NCBI RefSeq assembly: GCF_001625215.2
Contig: NC_030384.2
Coordinates: 42,008,390 to 42,072,389, forward strand
Direction: 5' to 3'
DNA length: 64,000 bases
Source of the DNA: Daucus carota subsp. sativus
Taxonomy: Eukaryota; Streptophyta; Magnoliopsida; Apiales; Apiaceae
The number at the start of each line of letters is the position of its first letter. Within the stretch, counting starts at the first letter, position 1. The notes beneath the pieces were generated by a model. It saw only the letters and a list, made by a program, of their open reading frames with translations. It had not been told where the DNA came from and searched no databases. Position numbers and translations under genes: made by a program. Shown here piece after piece: positions 48,647 to 60,083 of this stretch.

Positions 48647-51137
48647 TTAGATCATATCTGGAAGTATATATTTTCAGTTTGCTGTCTCCTGAAAATGGGT
48701 GTTTAATAAAGCATGCTTTATATACAATGATGCATTGTGAACTCCCTATCAACTAAAATAGCTATAGATCGAAAGAACCCGACTATACCATTAGTTATTT
48801 CCTGGTCGCTGCTGTGTCTGTGGCAGCAAGAAGTTTTGGAAAGTGGAATGTCAACCTGGTCATCAATCTCCTGAGTAACTCGGAGCAGCAACATTTACTG
48901 GTGCTATTACTACTTTATGGCCCTTTGCTCATGAAGACTAACCTTTAGACTCATTTGCGGCACCAGTCTATCTGCTGCCACTGCTCAGGTATTGCGTTCT
49001 GTGTGGAACTCAAGTTACTTGTGCTATACAATGTTACACTCCTATCAGTATTGCACACTTTTAGAGATGCATGCTATCCTTCTCCGGCACTTAACCTTTT
49101 GTTCTAAAAAATACAGAGAAATTTGTGGAATTAATAATGTGGTGCTAAAGTGATGATAGAGTGATGTTCGAATTCTGTACTGGGACAACAGATATATACT
49201 CGATTTTTTTTATTTCAGTAAACAAATATGAATCTTTCGGCTGATTGAAACACGTTATTAATTGTTCAAGAGAAACTATAAAATTTATATTCTTTAACCA
49301 CAGAAATAGCTTGTTTACTATAGAATCCTTACATATATGAAGAGCCTTTAAGGCTGCAGCCAGATCAGTGTAGGTGTTCTCTTTACAACCAAGATACATA
49401 CATCTTCTGGAGAAGCATAATTGTTCCAGAACTTTATTGGACTTTTCTTTCCTGCCTAATCTGATTCAACCCTTTACATCTAGAACAAAAGTCTTTTTTA
49501 TTTTTGATCATGTGGAGTTGTAGAATGCATGGCTTTTGAGCTTACTATAGTTCGGTCCTTACTCCTTATACTGCTTAAATATTTTATGTATGTGTACAAG
49601 TGCGGAGTACCTATTGGCTATTATTACTTTATTAGGGAAAGTCAGATTTTCCATTTGTCCTCCATGTCTGCAAATTTTTGGCATCAAAGTTGTTCTGAAA
49701 GAGTGACTGTTCCACTCACCAACCCGTTACTACTACTTGTCTGTGTTGCTGCCAATAATTACAGTTCCCCAATAAGATTTGCCACAAAAGAGCTTTTAAA
49801 AATAAAAAGTAGGATGGAACATCTGGAATATTAAAACACCTATTACTGGTAGTATAAACTTATAACACCACACAAAATTGCGCTCAGCACACACCTAAAC
49901 GGCCAAACCACAAGACTGGAATTGCATGGGAGAGAAAATAGTTGTTGCTTCCCTAGTATTCTTTCTGTGTGTGTGTGAGTGTTGTGTGTATTAGTCATAT
50001 TTAAGCCACTGCCCTGCTGTCCTGCACCACAGCCTGGGAAACTAGTTGACGGTGATATGAACACATCACCATTTTCATCTCTTTTTTTTCCCTTGTATGT
50101 ATTATTGGATTTATCACGATGCACAAACTACCAACCAATCAATCAATCTTATTAGCATCAAGTTGGATATATATATATATATATATATATAGATTGAATG
50201 TTATTAACTTTATTACTTCGTCTACAGCGTAATTTATAGATATCATTCATATGGGTCGGAGAATAATTTTGTTATCATTTTTCTTCAGTTTGTTCCTGTT
50301 ACTTACATTAGGAATAATTTTAATATTAAAATTGTGGCAGCCAACAGAATGTGGGTAACAGGCAGGTGCCACCCCTTAACCATGTGCTGATAAGTAGATC
50401 TGCTGAGCTCTGGCAGCAGGGCAGGGTGAACCATTGATTGTGGAAGCATTGAATTCAGCTTTTGGCTGCTTTCTGGTGTTTTACCATTTGCATATTATTA
50501 CAAGTAATTGAAGTTATGTGACCACAGGCATTGATCTGGTCCAACTTATGTATCTATGTGTCTTGTTCCATTCTAACATTTATATCTGCACTTACATAAA
50601 CATGTACTATATAGGTATATTATTTATTACATAGTGAAAAGGCATGTGCATGGCACAAAAAAATAAAAATAAATAATAATGGCATATTAACCACACAAGG
50701 TTTACTGAGAAGTGAGAACCATAGGGGTTTGGTGTTAGATTATTAAAATAGAATTTTAGTCCCTAGATTATACATGTTTTAGCAACAAACAACATATAAA
50801 AGCATTAAATAATTTGAGTTTTTTAGTTCAGCTTTTGATTTACTTGTGACTCTTGTCTTGGGAAACCCATGTGAGTCTTGTTTGCTTCATATGTGAACGA
50901 ACGTGAGAATTATTGAATGAGATACACCCTTATTCACCCTTCCAGGCATTTTCTGATTAAAAATTGATTATAATCTCTCCTCTTGCAGAGGTCACATGGG
51001 AACCTGGGAGGTGGGTTGCATTTAAGAAGTTTGGTCTTCTTAAAAACCATACTTGTCTGTACAACAATTGTATACAGTTCATCGGTTCTTATAACTCAAA
51101 ATCATTTTATTCTTCTTCCTCACTTCCCCGCTAAGAA
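48647..51137. other. Intergenic DNA between PPR and expansin genes
   Basis: Unique-looking sequence with a TA microsatellite at 50166-50191. Short frames on both strands resemble nothing. The last few hundred bases form the expansin promoter and leader, where I could not fix a TATA box. Confidence 0.5.
50166..50191. repeat. (TA)n microsatellite
   Basis: A perfect alternating TA run of about 24 bases. Confidence 0.9.
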
Positions 51138-52115
51138 ATGACAAATCTTGGTGTTGTTGCAGTGGCCCTTCTGGTTAGTAGTTTATGTCTTGTTGTAAAT
51201 GTTAAAGCATTCCGAGCTTCTGGATGGACAAAAGCTCACGCTACTTTTTATGGAGGTAGCGACGCTTCAGGAACAATGGGTATGTAAAGTTAACCACTGT
51301 TATACTTGTGTAAATTTGTGTTCTCTTTTGTCAAGTCTCTTTAAAATAAAAGAATTGGAGCAAGGCATGAATTATGATTTTCTTGAACACAGGCGGTGCA
51401 TGTGGATATGGGAATTTGTACTCAGCTGGATACGGAACCAACACTGCTGCTCTAAGTACTGCACTTTTCAATGATGGAGCATCATGTGGGCAATGTTACA
51501 GGATTATATGTGATTATCAAGCAGACCCAAAATGGTGCCGAAAGGGAACATCTGTAACCATCACCGCAACAAATTTTTGCCCCCCAAACTTTGATGAGCC
51601 TAGCAATGCTGGAGGTTGGTGCAACCCTCCACTCCAGCATTTTGATATGGCTCAACCAGCTTGGGAAAAGATTGGTATCTACAGAGGTGGAATTGTTCCT
51701 GTTATGTTTCAAAGGTATAACTTTTCCTCAGCATCTTTCGTCTTTTGCCTCGTTTTTCTATGTTGATGTGCCTTTCTAATTTTGATGGCTTGTACATCTT
51801 GGATTCAGAGTTCCCTGCGTGAAAAGTGGCGGAGTTCGATTCACAATTAATGGGAGGAACTACTTTGAGCTTGTCCTGATAAGCAATGTTGGAGGAGCCG
51901 GATCAATTCAATCTGTGCAAGTCAAGGGCACACGAACGAACTGGATGGCAATGTCAAGAAACTGGGGAGCAAACTGGCAGTCGAATGGATATCTTAACGG
52001 CCAATCCTTATCTTTCAAGGTCACTACTACAGATGGAGTCACTCGAATTTTTAACAATGTTGTTGCATCTGGCTGGTCATTTGGGCAGACATTCTCAAGT
52101 TCTGTAAGATTCTAA
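51138..52115 (+). CDS. EXPA: Alpha-expansin
   Basis: Alpha-expansins loosen plant cell walls at acidic pH by a non-hydrolytic action on cellulose-hemicellulose contacts. Exons are 51138-51279, 51393-51714 and 51809-52115, giving 256 residues. A signal peptide [20 protein letters not shown] continues to Ala24. The GH45-like domain has GGACGYGNL from residue 48, TATNFCPPN and the HFD motif at 130-132. A CBM63-type C-terminal domain follows, with [20 protein letters not shown] and [11 protein letters not shown]. Conserved cysteines and the two-intron structure agree with the family. It is most like the EXPA11 type (Arabidopsis At1g20190) by eye, but subgroup assignment needs a tree. Confidence 0.95.
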
Positions 52116-54300
52116 GCCAGGAAATTGGATAAAGGATCATGTGCTTGGGATTTTGTAGGCAGCGGCGTGCTCAGTATATTACTTAAGCAGCCCTCCGGAG
52201 TCATTGTTCTGTTTTACATTATCAAAAGCAAACCTGATATTGATTCTTGTATGCGTTTCGGAAGGACTACAATGACCTACTTCATAATCTACCAGCACTG
52301 TAACCATTGCCTTTGTATACCTTTCATCTATGAACACTCTTCAGTAACCTTTTGGTACCTTTCTTCTACATACACTCTTCAATAAGATTATATATAATAA
52401 TAATTTTCTTATCTTTTCGCTGTAACTTTTATATGAATCTCATGAGTTATATTTTATTAAGAGAATAAAACCAGATCTCTGATTGCTTTTTGGTTTTGTT
52501 TTTCTTGATCCCCTGTTCTTCTTTTCTTTTAATTAAATCTAAATGCACTGCTCAAACAGAGAACATGTTACCTAAAAACACAAGTGCTAATTCCTACGTA
52601 GGTTCTCCATTCATTTGAAATGTTATTTTAAACAAATAATCTTAAGTTGAGAGTGAGGGATAAATTTTGTTCCTGGATTTAGTAACACGAGCTGTACTAT
52701 TTTAATCGTTTGATTACAGAAATAAATTTTAAGATTAAAACAACCGAATGTAGATCTACAGGCAGATTTGCTACGTGTCGTGGTGTCTTACAAAGAATGC
52801 ATGCTCTGTTTCATTATTTTGTTGTGTAGTAGAAATTATTGTAGATCACCAGAGTCTATACAGGCAACATGTCTTTTTATGGAACAGACGAATATCTGCA
52901 TCTTTTGAGATGCGCAAAGATGTTTGTGTTTGTCCTTTGGAAATCATCAGAGCCGGTCCATTTTACTCCGCCTGGAGAGATGTCGTAAACAAAAGAAAAT
53001 TCATAATAATAATTAAAATTGTCACATAATTGGTGAAATTTGAGAAGCGGCATGAATTGTATTCATGAAATTCGGATGCAAACTAGTTAAGCCTTCGAGG
53101 CAGCCGCGGGTACGGATCTAGCAAGGGGCACGTCAGGAACGTTCTCTTTAAAAAAAATCTATATATTTTTCCATCTTCTAAAATTCATGAAATTATAGAA
53201 GTGTCTCTAGAAATTTTGGAGCTATATAAATATTTTCCAAAAATTTGCTTTGCGCACTCGTAGATTTCATTCTAAGATCCGCCCCAGCTCAGACGGCTAG
53301 CTAGCTATTTTGCAAAGACCAGAGAGCGAGAGGGATTATGGTAACGATACCTGTTGACAGTGTCGGAACCAAGAATGAGATTCAGGGGGCCTTAAATTTG
53401 GAAGCAAGTGATATTGTAAAGGATTAATTGAAATTTGAATACCGATCCTCGATACCATATTCATCAAAGAGAGACGAACATTTCTCTAGGTTGGAGGTTT
53501 TGATTGGTTAAAAGGCATCAAAGAGAATGTTGTTCAGAGTGCATTAACATAAATAAAACAGTAAGGTGTCAAAAAAAATTAATTTATAGAATAACGATTT
53601 TTTTACGCCACATAATGACTGTAGACCTTCAAAAAAGCATAAGCAACCAGTTCCAAGTGACATGGCTATTCACTATTCCTTTCCAAGATGTCTCCGTCTC
53701 CATGTGTGGCGTGATAAGATAAGGACCACTAAGAGCCCGGTTTGTCCTTCCCGCAAGAAGCTCATTGCTGGAAATATTAATCCTACTAAAGGCAGGGAGA
53801 GTCGGAGAGAGTCAAGTGTATGCGTATGACTTATGAGTGTATCTGTTTGAATATATCTGTTAATCAGACTCTCTTTAGACTAAGAGCAATTCCAAAGCAG
53901 AGAGAGAAAGAGAGTATATATAAGAATTTATTATAATATATAGGATAGAGCAAGAAGAGAGAGGTGCCTTATAAATAAGTCTTCAAAAGGTTGTCCTAAT
54001 GATATAGGACATCATTAGGATATTGTTGAATCAACATTTTTCATCAAATGTCCTAAATTATGACTTAACACATGTTATAAGGCATCTCTTGAACTCGCTC
54101 TGAGTACTCTAAATTATATGGACATGAATAATTCAGCGGAGGCTGGAAAAAAATATACACTGTTTTTTCGAGGTTAGGGGGGGCTCTAGCATCCCCTAAC
54201 CCCCTCTGGTTCCGCCTGTTGAACTAAAGAACCGCAAATGTCAAAAGAGCCATCAACTCTAGTGCAATAGCTCATGCATAACTAAGCCTCTTGATCTGTT
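52116..54300. other. Intergenic DNA with repeat-like fragments
   Basis: Begins with the expansin 3' region. G+C-richer scraps near 53090-53300 and 54160-54230 look like dispersed-repeat remnants, but no ends or coding sequence could be defined. Short frames at 52775-53029 and 53504-53722 resemble nothing. Confidence 0.4.
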
Positions 54301-54302
54301 TA

Positions 54303-54440
54303 TGGTAAGAAAACCCAAGTATATGTGTTCTTCAAGCTCGTCCAATCGCTCATTGAAACACGACTCCTCAATCCGCAACTCCCTAACCACCTCTTTCAGT
54401 ACCTTAATGTTTTCATTTCTAGCACACATATATGCCAAGG
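54303..54440 (-). pseudogene. Coding remnant resembling a plant DUF241-like coiled-coil protein
   Basis: Read on the minus strand from about 54422, the sequence gives [20 protein letters not shown] followed by [13 protein letters not shown], a clean heptad-like helical segment. It resembles the C-terminal part of plant DUF241 proteins as I remember them. It runs into unrelated sequence at both ends and upstream frames do not join it without breaks, so it is a fragment of a host gene rather than a working one. The family name is a guess. Confidence 0.35.
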
Positions 54441-54484
54441 TTTGCTGCGTTCAATTTCATCATCCAACCTCATCACGAGTCGGC

Positions 54485-54607
54485 TCATTGTATTAAAATC
54501 ATTGATCAGTATGTAAACCCTTTTGCTGCAAAATCAAGCTGTCCTTCATTGTATTAAAATCATTGATCAGTATGCAAACCCCTTTTGCTGCAAAATCAAG
54601 CTGTACT
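54485..54607. repeat. Tandem duplication of about 61 bp
   Basis: TCATTGTATTAAAATCATTG opens units at 54485 and 54546. They differ by one substitution and a one-base indel in the first 50 bp, so the duplication is fairly recent. Confidence 0.85.
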
Positions 54608-54650
54608 GCAATTCTCTCCCTAGAACTACACCAGAAATAATTCAGGAGCC

Positions 54651-54893
54651 GTTTGGGTGAGCTTAAAATAATAAGTGCTTATTGCTTAAAATAAATAAGT
54701 GGAGTAGAAGTTAAAAGCAAGATAAGACTAATAAGTGATTAAAATGTTTGGGAAATAAGCAGAACCCCTGAGACAAAAGCTAGCATTCCTAACTTTTTAT
54801 AAGTGCTTCTTGACTTATTACACAAACGGTACGAATAAGTGCTTATAACTTATAATCCCGGAAGCTGGACTTATAAGTGTTCACCAAACACCC
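54651..54893. mobile_element. hAT-like MITE
   Basis: GAGCCGTTTGGGTGAGCTTA at the left faces the inverted right end, GGGTGTTTGGTGAACACTTA. The interior repeatedly carries ATAAGTGCTTAT-like palindromic pieces. This style of end is common in hAT-derived MITEs of dicots. No clear 8-bp duplication was found, so the family call is tentative. Confidence 0.45.
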
Positions 54894-55374
54894 ACTCAAT
54901 CTTTTTGCTTGTTACGGCGTGTAAAATGCTTTGGGATAACAGCGCACAATGTCATACGCTAAATATACGAAACAACAGATGGGGAGCACGTACAGGTATT
55001 AACTTTGTAGATGTTGATAACTTTTAAGCAGAATACAAGACTTTTACAAGTCAGCTGCAGCACGTAATGGTATTATATTTAATTAAAATTATCATTCCAC
55101 AAATTTGTTTGTAAATTAGTGGATATACTTAGTTTGTGCGTATAATCAGCCTATATGTAACGTAGCTAAAATTGTTGCTTGTTGAAAGATGGATGGAAAA
55201 TCATATGGTCTTGCTTTCTTGGTCCGAAGGCTGAAGCACAAAATAACAACATATAACAAGATCAACTAACTAAGACTTATTCAATTATTATGAAATTGAC
55301 AAATTCGTACATAATAAGAAATGATAGTCAAACAGAATTATGACTCCTTATTAGCTAGAGCTTGATGAAGAAAC

Positions 55375-57726
55375 CTATGGTTTCCCAGCAATATCAATGA
55401 CGAAACGATACTTGACATCGTTCCTAGCAAGACGGTCAAGAGCTTCGTTGATTTGATCAGTTTTGACAACTTCGATATCACACCTGATGTTGTGCTTGGC
55501 GCATACATCCAGCATTTCCTGCGTTTCTTTCATGCTTCCGGTCATGCTACCCTTCACTGATCTTTTGCCTGTCATTTTCAGTTTAGAACATAATCAGTTT
55601 CACCATACGACATTCCATGTCGCTTTCATGCCAACAATGTGAGTGGAGTGCAGAACTGAGTTTTAAGTGGAGGAGCCTTACCGAATATCATCGGGAAAGC
55701 AGGTAGGTCCAGAGGCTTATCCGGAGCACCAACAAGCATCAATGTTCCTTTCTTTTTAAGCAGCTCTAAAGTCGGTCCAAGAGAGTGATGCGCTGAGACC
55801 GTGTCCAATATGAAGTCCAGTGTCCTGAACTTGGACTATTTTTCAAGCATATTAAAAACGATAATTAGCTGTAATGCTACATCTTTTTATAATTTGGAAC
55901 GGCTAGCAATTAGGATTGAAGGCACAAACCTTCATCTGTTCAGGATCGGTGCTGATGATGAAATCATCGGCACCCAAACGCTCTTTAGCCTCCTTTTCTT
56001 TCGAAGGAGATGTGCTGATAACAGTGACATGGTGACCAAATGCCTTCCCGAATTTGATAGCAACGTGACCAAGCCCACCCAATCCAACAATACCTATTCT
56101 CTTTCCTGGAGATTCAAGCAAGTTGTGGTCCTTGAAGGGGCTATACACTGTAATTCCTGCACACAAGAGTGGTGCTGCTGCATCCATCGGCAAGCTGTCT
56201 GGCACCTTCACCACAAATCTACATAGCCCATGCCATAGTCAAATGAAATGACCCGAATTTGTAAATTACACAGAATTGCAATCAAATAAATACGATTTTA
56301 GAGTTTGAACTGCACTACAAGTGCATGACACATTACAGCATACATTTTTTCTACACTAACCAAAAATCAAAATTATGTCTAAAGAACCAAGGGGTCGTTA
56401 ATAATCATACCCACAGATGCTAGTCGATGTATTATAAAAAGTAGCAGCGCTACTCTTAGATTCAAGTAATGCAGTCGCTAGACATATATAAAATTTGGAC
56501 GATGATGCAAGTATTAGTCCAATCAAACGAAGATATAAATATCACGGTAATGTCTGAAATAAAGTGTACAACTTGCAGGAGAAAGTGGTGGTTGGCAATC
56601 TCCATAACTTTATCTATCCAGGAAACTAATAAGAATCATCAAACTTTCAAAACTTGTATTGATACAATGATGCATCTTTTTCATTTTAAATATCTAGAAG
56701 ACCAAGTGGTGTACATAGAGAATCTTGAACAATATTGTCCAATTAAGCTCCATGATATCCATAGCTCATATTCCTTGTCATGGGAAGAATAAAATTAACG
56801 TGACCAATCCTGGGGTTGCAGAGACTACACTAAATAAAGACTGCTTTGGTGGTTGCAATAGTAATAATTTATAGTAATGTCGATTAATGTATGACAAAAG
56901 GATTGATAATAGCAGGCCGTAATGAATAAAAAAATGTGCGGTGGGTGTGGTATGATAAAATATTACCGATGATCAGCTACAAGCATCTTGGAGTAGCCAC
57001 CGTAGGTGATGCTGCCATCCCAGAAAATGCCATTGTAGGTGAGCTGAATCTCATCACAGTAATTCTCCTCCTCTTGTTTGCAAAAATCGCACTTCAAACA
57101 CGAAGCCGCCAAACACCCCACTCCCACTCTATCCCCTATCTTAAACTTGCTCACATCGCTTCCCACCTTTGTTATCAATCCAGTAATTTCATGCCTACAA
57201 TTACACACAACAATCATCACTTGTACTCAAAAAGAGACTTGACCCCTGTTTGGTTCACGAGATTTCAAACTGGTTAACTGGAACGAGAATGATATTATTC
57301 TATTACATTTTTATATAAATCTCATTTATATTAAATTCTCATTCTCCTTCTCATTAACCGGGTTGAAATCTTGTGATCCGGGTAACACGGAATAATGTGC
57401 ATGCGTACCCGGGAACAACAGGGTACATGGTGATACCCCAGTCATTCTTGACATGGTGGATATCAGTGTGGCATATTCCACAGTACAAGATCTCAATCGT
57501 CACATCATTCTTCCCATTTTCTCTGAAACACCATTAATAATATCATAATAATTCCATAATCAGAGTATATGGCATGCATAACTGAAAATTGAAACACTTG
57601 TGGGATCTATGAACATTTAGCTCCTCGTTACCTGCGTTTGAAGACGTAGGGAGTGATGGTGCCAGATGAATCATGAGCTGCCCAGCCAGATACAGTCTGT
57701 GTGTGATTGGGAGTTGTTTGAGCCAT
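55375..57726 (-). CDS. Zinc alcohol dehydrogenase of the CAD/mannitol dehydrogenase family
   Basis: This is a medium-chain NADP(H)-dependent dehydrogenase. Family members reduce cinnamyl, monoterpenoid or indole-alkaloid aldehydes or oxidise mannitol (celery). Exons on minus are 57726-57632, 57522-57409, 57194-56967, 56218-55930, 55835-55682 and 55568-55375, all in phase, giving 357 residues, the usual length. Catalytic zinc ligands are Cys46 (YCGICHTD), His71-Glu72 (GHE) and Cys165 (LLCAG). Structural zinc ligands are Cys102, 105, 108 and 116. The cofactor motif GLGGLG is at 191-196, followed by VTVISTS, whose serines fit NADP preference. The 5' end of exon 5 is the least certain join; 55835 keeps the family spacing EQMK-six residues-DF. 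The exact substrate cannot be told from sequence. In Apiaceae both lignin/phenylpropanoid and mannitol metabolism are plausible. Confidence 0.92.
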
Positions 57727-58835
57727 TACTGCTCCAATCTAATCTTGAAAAAAATTTCAGACAGTGTGCGTCTCACTCTCGCAGCCTACTGAGCAGCATT
57801 GACTTGTTTATATACACCGCGCGTCTGCGGGGACCTCAGCTTTTAATAAATTTATTTCAGCGGTTAGCGGTGAGCATAGAAATCGGAATATTGGATTTAC
57901 CAAAATACGGTAAAAAAAATTGAAAATATTTGATCTTAAGTTTATTGGTTTGAGATTTTAATGAATTATTTTTTGAATGTACTGAGATTTTCATTAATTT
58001 TTTATTTTATATAAGAATTTGAATAGATTGTATATGAATTTGATTTTCTATGGATTGTGAACAAATGTTGCAGAGTTGATGAGAATATTTCAAAATCTTT
58101 TGAATTTTAGTGAAATTTTAATTATAATTGATGAAAATTTGATTGATTTTAATAATATATATTAAAAGAATATTTTATATTTGATTAATTTCCAAATATC
58201 GAAAAGTTTATTAAATTATAGTTGAAATAATGTCTTGATAATTCAAACAATATTAAATTTTTATAACTTTTAACAACCAGATTGGATATGTAATTTAATC
58301 GTTTAATCGAATCGTGATCCAACTAAAACCGTTTTATATGCAAAGATCAACAAAATTTTAGCCTTATATATAAACTAAAATTGAGATGAAATCCGTAGTT
58401 AGGGATCCAAAAGCCATAATTTTCAGTTTTGGTATACTTTTTATCTGTTGTTAACTTGTTATAATACTTGCGTCTCAGGACCGATTAAAGGCCAGCCGGC
58501 TAACTATTAGATCAATGATATTTATTTTTTAACTTTTATTCTGTTTATTTTAATCATGCATACCAGATTTTTTTGCATATTAAAACTTTAAAGTTGGTTT
58601 CAAAAAAAGAATTTTTTTTTTAAGTGATAAAGTTATCCCAACTTTTTTTATTCAAATGACATATAATATAGATGACTAATTTTTCTATATTTTTTGGATC
58701 AATAGATGACTAATTTTAATTGGATGATTTATAAATTTCATTGAAACTAATCATATATCACCAATTAATTTTGATTTTTTGCTAAAAAAGCATCTTTTTA
58801 AGATACTAACATTTCATTATTGGCAATATCTTAAA
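57727..58835. other. Upstream region of the CAD-like gene
   Basis: A+T-rich promoter-side DNA. Short frames such as 57666-57923 overlap the first CAD exon on the opposite strand and are not supported. No repeats with definable ends until 58836. Confidence 0.5.
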
Positions 58836-59029
58836 CGGTTTTTCTATGGTGTGCCCATGGGCACATGCTAAGCGCGGAAAATTTTGTGCTTGGATCATTT
58901 TGATTGGTTCCTATCTCATGATAATGGTGGACCCCCCCTGCAAATACACCAACCACACCAATCAAAATCTCCCAAATACAAAAATTTTCGCGCTTAGCAT
59001 GTGCCCATGGGCACACACTAGCCAAACCG
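58836..59029. mobile_element. 194-bp inverted-repeat element with 9-bp target duplication, Mutator-like
   Basis: The flanks are a perfect 9-bp duplication TATCTTAAA at 58827-58835 and 59030-59038. The ends pair over about 70 bp, starting CGGTTT and containing CCCATGGGCACATGCTAAGC in both arms. Within each arm GTGCCCATGGGCAC is a perfect 14-base palindrome. Almost the whole element folds into one hairpin. The 9-bp duplication suggests a Mutator-type origin; there is no coding capacity. Confidence 0.78.
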
Positions 59030-59258
59030 TATCTTAAAATGCCGTATTAAACGAACATTGAACAGCACATGCTGCTATAACGATAACGGCTTCCCGTGTA
59101 AAAGGGTGGTATATGAATTTATTAAGGCCGGTGGAGAAGGTGTGTGCGGTTGGCTGCTTTAAAATTCAAATCGATTATCCACACCTCGTATTTACTCTGC
59201 CCACTGATTGTCCATGATGATTCGTGTCTGTTGTTGCGGATCGGAATTTAACCTACTA

Positions 59259-59496
59259 CTCCGTCTATTTGGATTTAATAGTCATCATATTTTTTTGCAC
59301 GCACTTTTAAAAGCTTTAAACGCATACATAAAATTATTATTTTTAATTTGTTTTCTTTTGTGAATAAAAGGATATCACTAATACTTTTATTCACAAAAAG
59401 AAAATTTTAAAAAAAATAATTTTAGATGTGCGGTCAAAGTTCTTAAAAGTGCGTGCAAAAAAATCAAGAGACTATAATATATCCAAACAGAGGGAG
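59259..59496. mobile_element. Stowaway MITE
   Basis: Ends CTCCGTCTATTTGGAT and, inverted, CTCCCTCTGTTTGGAT, with TA on both sides (59257-59258 and 59497-59498). The 238-bp body has arms sharing TTTTTTGCACGCACTTTTAA. It is a different subfamily from the element at 59864. Confidence 0.88.
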
Positions 59497-59863
59497 TATT
59501 TGAATTTTTTGGTCGAATTTCCATGACAATTTTATATCAATTATACAAGGGGTCGTTTGATTTGCGAAAAAATCTTTAAAAAAATAGGTAATGGGATTGA
59601 AATGATATTGGTTTGAGTTATTAAGTCTTTAGTTGAGACCTGTAATAAATATGCTTAAATTTTTTTTTTCCCACGAAATATGCTTAAAATCTAAAAATTA
59701 AGACATTTGAGAATATAAATAGATTGTTATTATGATTATATATATTTGCATTATTCATTTGACTGCTTAAATTGAGATAAAATTGTGAAAAAAGATCTTG
59801 ATTGTCATACCCCTCTCTCGTGTACCTTGTATATTAAAAACTATTTCATTGAAATTTGACATA

Positions 59864-60081
59864 CTCCCTCCGTCCCAATCAATTCTATACAGTTTCCTTT
59901 TTGGGATGTCCCATCATTTTTATACATTCCCAAAATAGCAACTTTTTATAATATAAAACACTACTACACCCACTACATTCTCCCACTATCTCCATTTTAT
60001 AATAATAAAAACACTATTACACTCACTACCTTCCTTCACTATCTCAATCCCAATGTATATAACTCACTGGGACGGAGGGAG
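59864..60081. mobile_element. Stowaway MITE
   Basis: Ends CTCCCTCCGTCCCAAT and, inverted, CTCCCTCCGTCCCAGT, with TA on both sides (59862-59863 and 60082-60083). It is 218 bp. The well-kept ends suggest a fairly young insertion. Confidence 0.9.
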
Positions 60082-60083
60082 TA

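Noticed and set aside
53086-53300. Repeat-like fragment after the expansin gene, with a similar one near 54160-54230
   Set aside because: No terminal repeats or element-specific protein sequence, so no family can be assigned.
54302-54496. Plus-strand frame rich in Ser and Asn
   Set aside because: It is antisense to the coiled-coil remnant called on the minus strand and has no family resemblance.
58831-59037. Two similar 63-64-codon frames on opposite strands
   Set aside because: They exist only because the hairpin element reads alike on both strands.
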